A model generated the notes under the pieces. The model was not told the origin of the DNA. It ran no database searches and worked only from the letters and a program-made list of their open reading frames with translations. Of a stretch of DNA of 64,000 nucleotides, positions 63,787 through 64,000 are shown one piece after another. The translations under genes and the position numbers were made by a program. The DNA comes from Lachnospiraceae bacterium. GTDB lineage: Bacteria > Bacillota > Clostridia > Lachnospirales > Lachnospiraceae. The DNA lies in contig JAAWCJ010000016.1 of the NCBI GenBank assembly GCA_022793195.1, positions 124,001-188,000 of the forward strand, written 5' to 3'. The stretch's first letter is position 1, and the number at the start of each line of letters is the position of its first letter.

Positions 63787-64000
63787 ATGAACAGACGGCT
63801 CAGGAATCTGGTGGAGCTTTATTTTGAGGATATCCCCTATTCGCTGGAAATTATAAAAGCCAGGGAAGATATTGCGGCTGCCCTGGAGAGAGAATACAGA
63901 AAGCTGGAGAAAGAAAAGCCCGGACAGCCTGCTTTTGAGGAAATCGCGGGCAGGTATGGGAAACTGTCCGACATGGCAAGGCTTGCGGGATATACGAAGG
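63787..64000 (+). CDS. N-terminus of an unidentified protein, cut by window edge
   Basis: The ATG at 63787 follows GGAGG by 8 bases; 71 residues are visible (MNRRLRNLVELYFEDIPYS ... FEEIAGRYGKLSDMARLAGYTK). The mostly helical start resembles HAAS/permease-prefix-type N-termini, but this is too short to name. An in-frame ATG at 63772 is an alternative start. Confidence 0.55.
   Translation, partial: MNRRLRNLVELYFEDIPYSLEIIKAREDIAAALEREYRKLEKEKPGQPAFEEIAGRYGKLSDMARLAGYTK

Overview
The window looks like chromosome of a Lachnospiraceae-type member of the Clostridia. The basis is gene order and family content (murE-murF, priA-def-fmt-yugP-rsmB-rlmN-prpC-prkC-rsgA-rpe-thiN, scpA-scpB), lipoprotein and one-membrane sensor architecture without outer-membrane genes, strong GGAGG-type ribosome binding sites, and moderate GC. 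The family-level placement is an inference. No rRNA or tRNA gene, CRISPR array or intact transposase was seen.

Layout. 1-16685 is a dense plus-strand housekeeping block: cell-wall precursor ligases, primosome, N-terminal formyl-Met processing, rRNA methylation, the PrpC/PrkC phosphatase-kinase pair, RsgA, Rpe, thiamine pyrophosphokinase, a B6-type kinase, Maf and a HAD phosphatase. A decayed 3' end of sbcC lies at about 16731-16892, before a foldase-like lipoprotein. 18098-25615 is accessory: a Gly/Cys-rich small protein, an Lrp regulator, DUF5662, an AT-rich two-gene restriction-modification locus that resembles BcgI-type enzymes (nuclease-methylase fusion plus specificity subunit, no translocase), DUF2284, a 5'-nucleotidase/guanylate-kinase fusion and a CFI-box protein. 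25795-30734 carries a carboxylate symporter, glyA and a LytS/AraC-type two-component system; a large hybrid kinase faces it. 34374-42256 holds a two-component system, a phosphoesterase, scpAB, proC and two aminotransferases.

42459-49475 is a sensor/regulator/membrane-protein trio followed by an ABC exporter operon with a lipoprotein. On the minus strand follow two half-size chromate-transporter genes and gltA. 52330-56184 contains two paralogous modules, each a sigma factor plus a membrane-anchored partner. 57981-62917 has a PucR regulator divergent from an SDR / unrecognised Cys-rich protein / GcvT-like operon that looks like a catabolic C1-transfer unit. The window ends with a Uma2 protein and the start of another gene.

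The most unusual signal is non-coding. Three elements (54296-54541, 56187-56547, 57747-57982) share a core of about 115 bp with an invariant 18-nt apical loop, and their long flanking arms differ completely between copies while staying self-complementary within each copy. Internal stems show compensatory base changes, and each copy sits in the same orientation directly after a stop codon. This looks like a conserved structured 3'-UTR RNA or a hairpin-targeting element. The middle copy is interrupted by a 160-bp MITE-like insertion with 19-bp perfect terminal repeats at a TA duplication. A different 171-bp palindromic element lies at 62939-63109.
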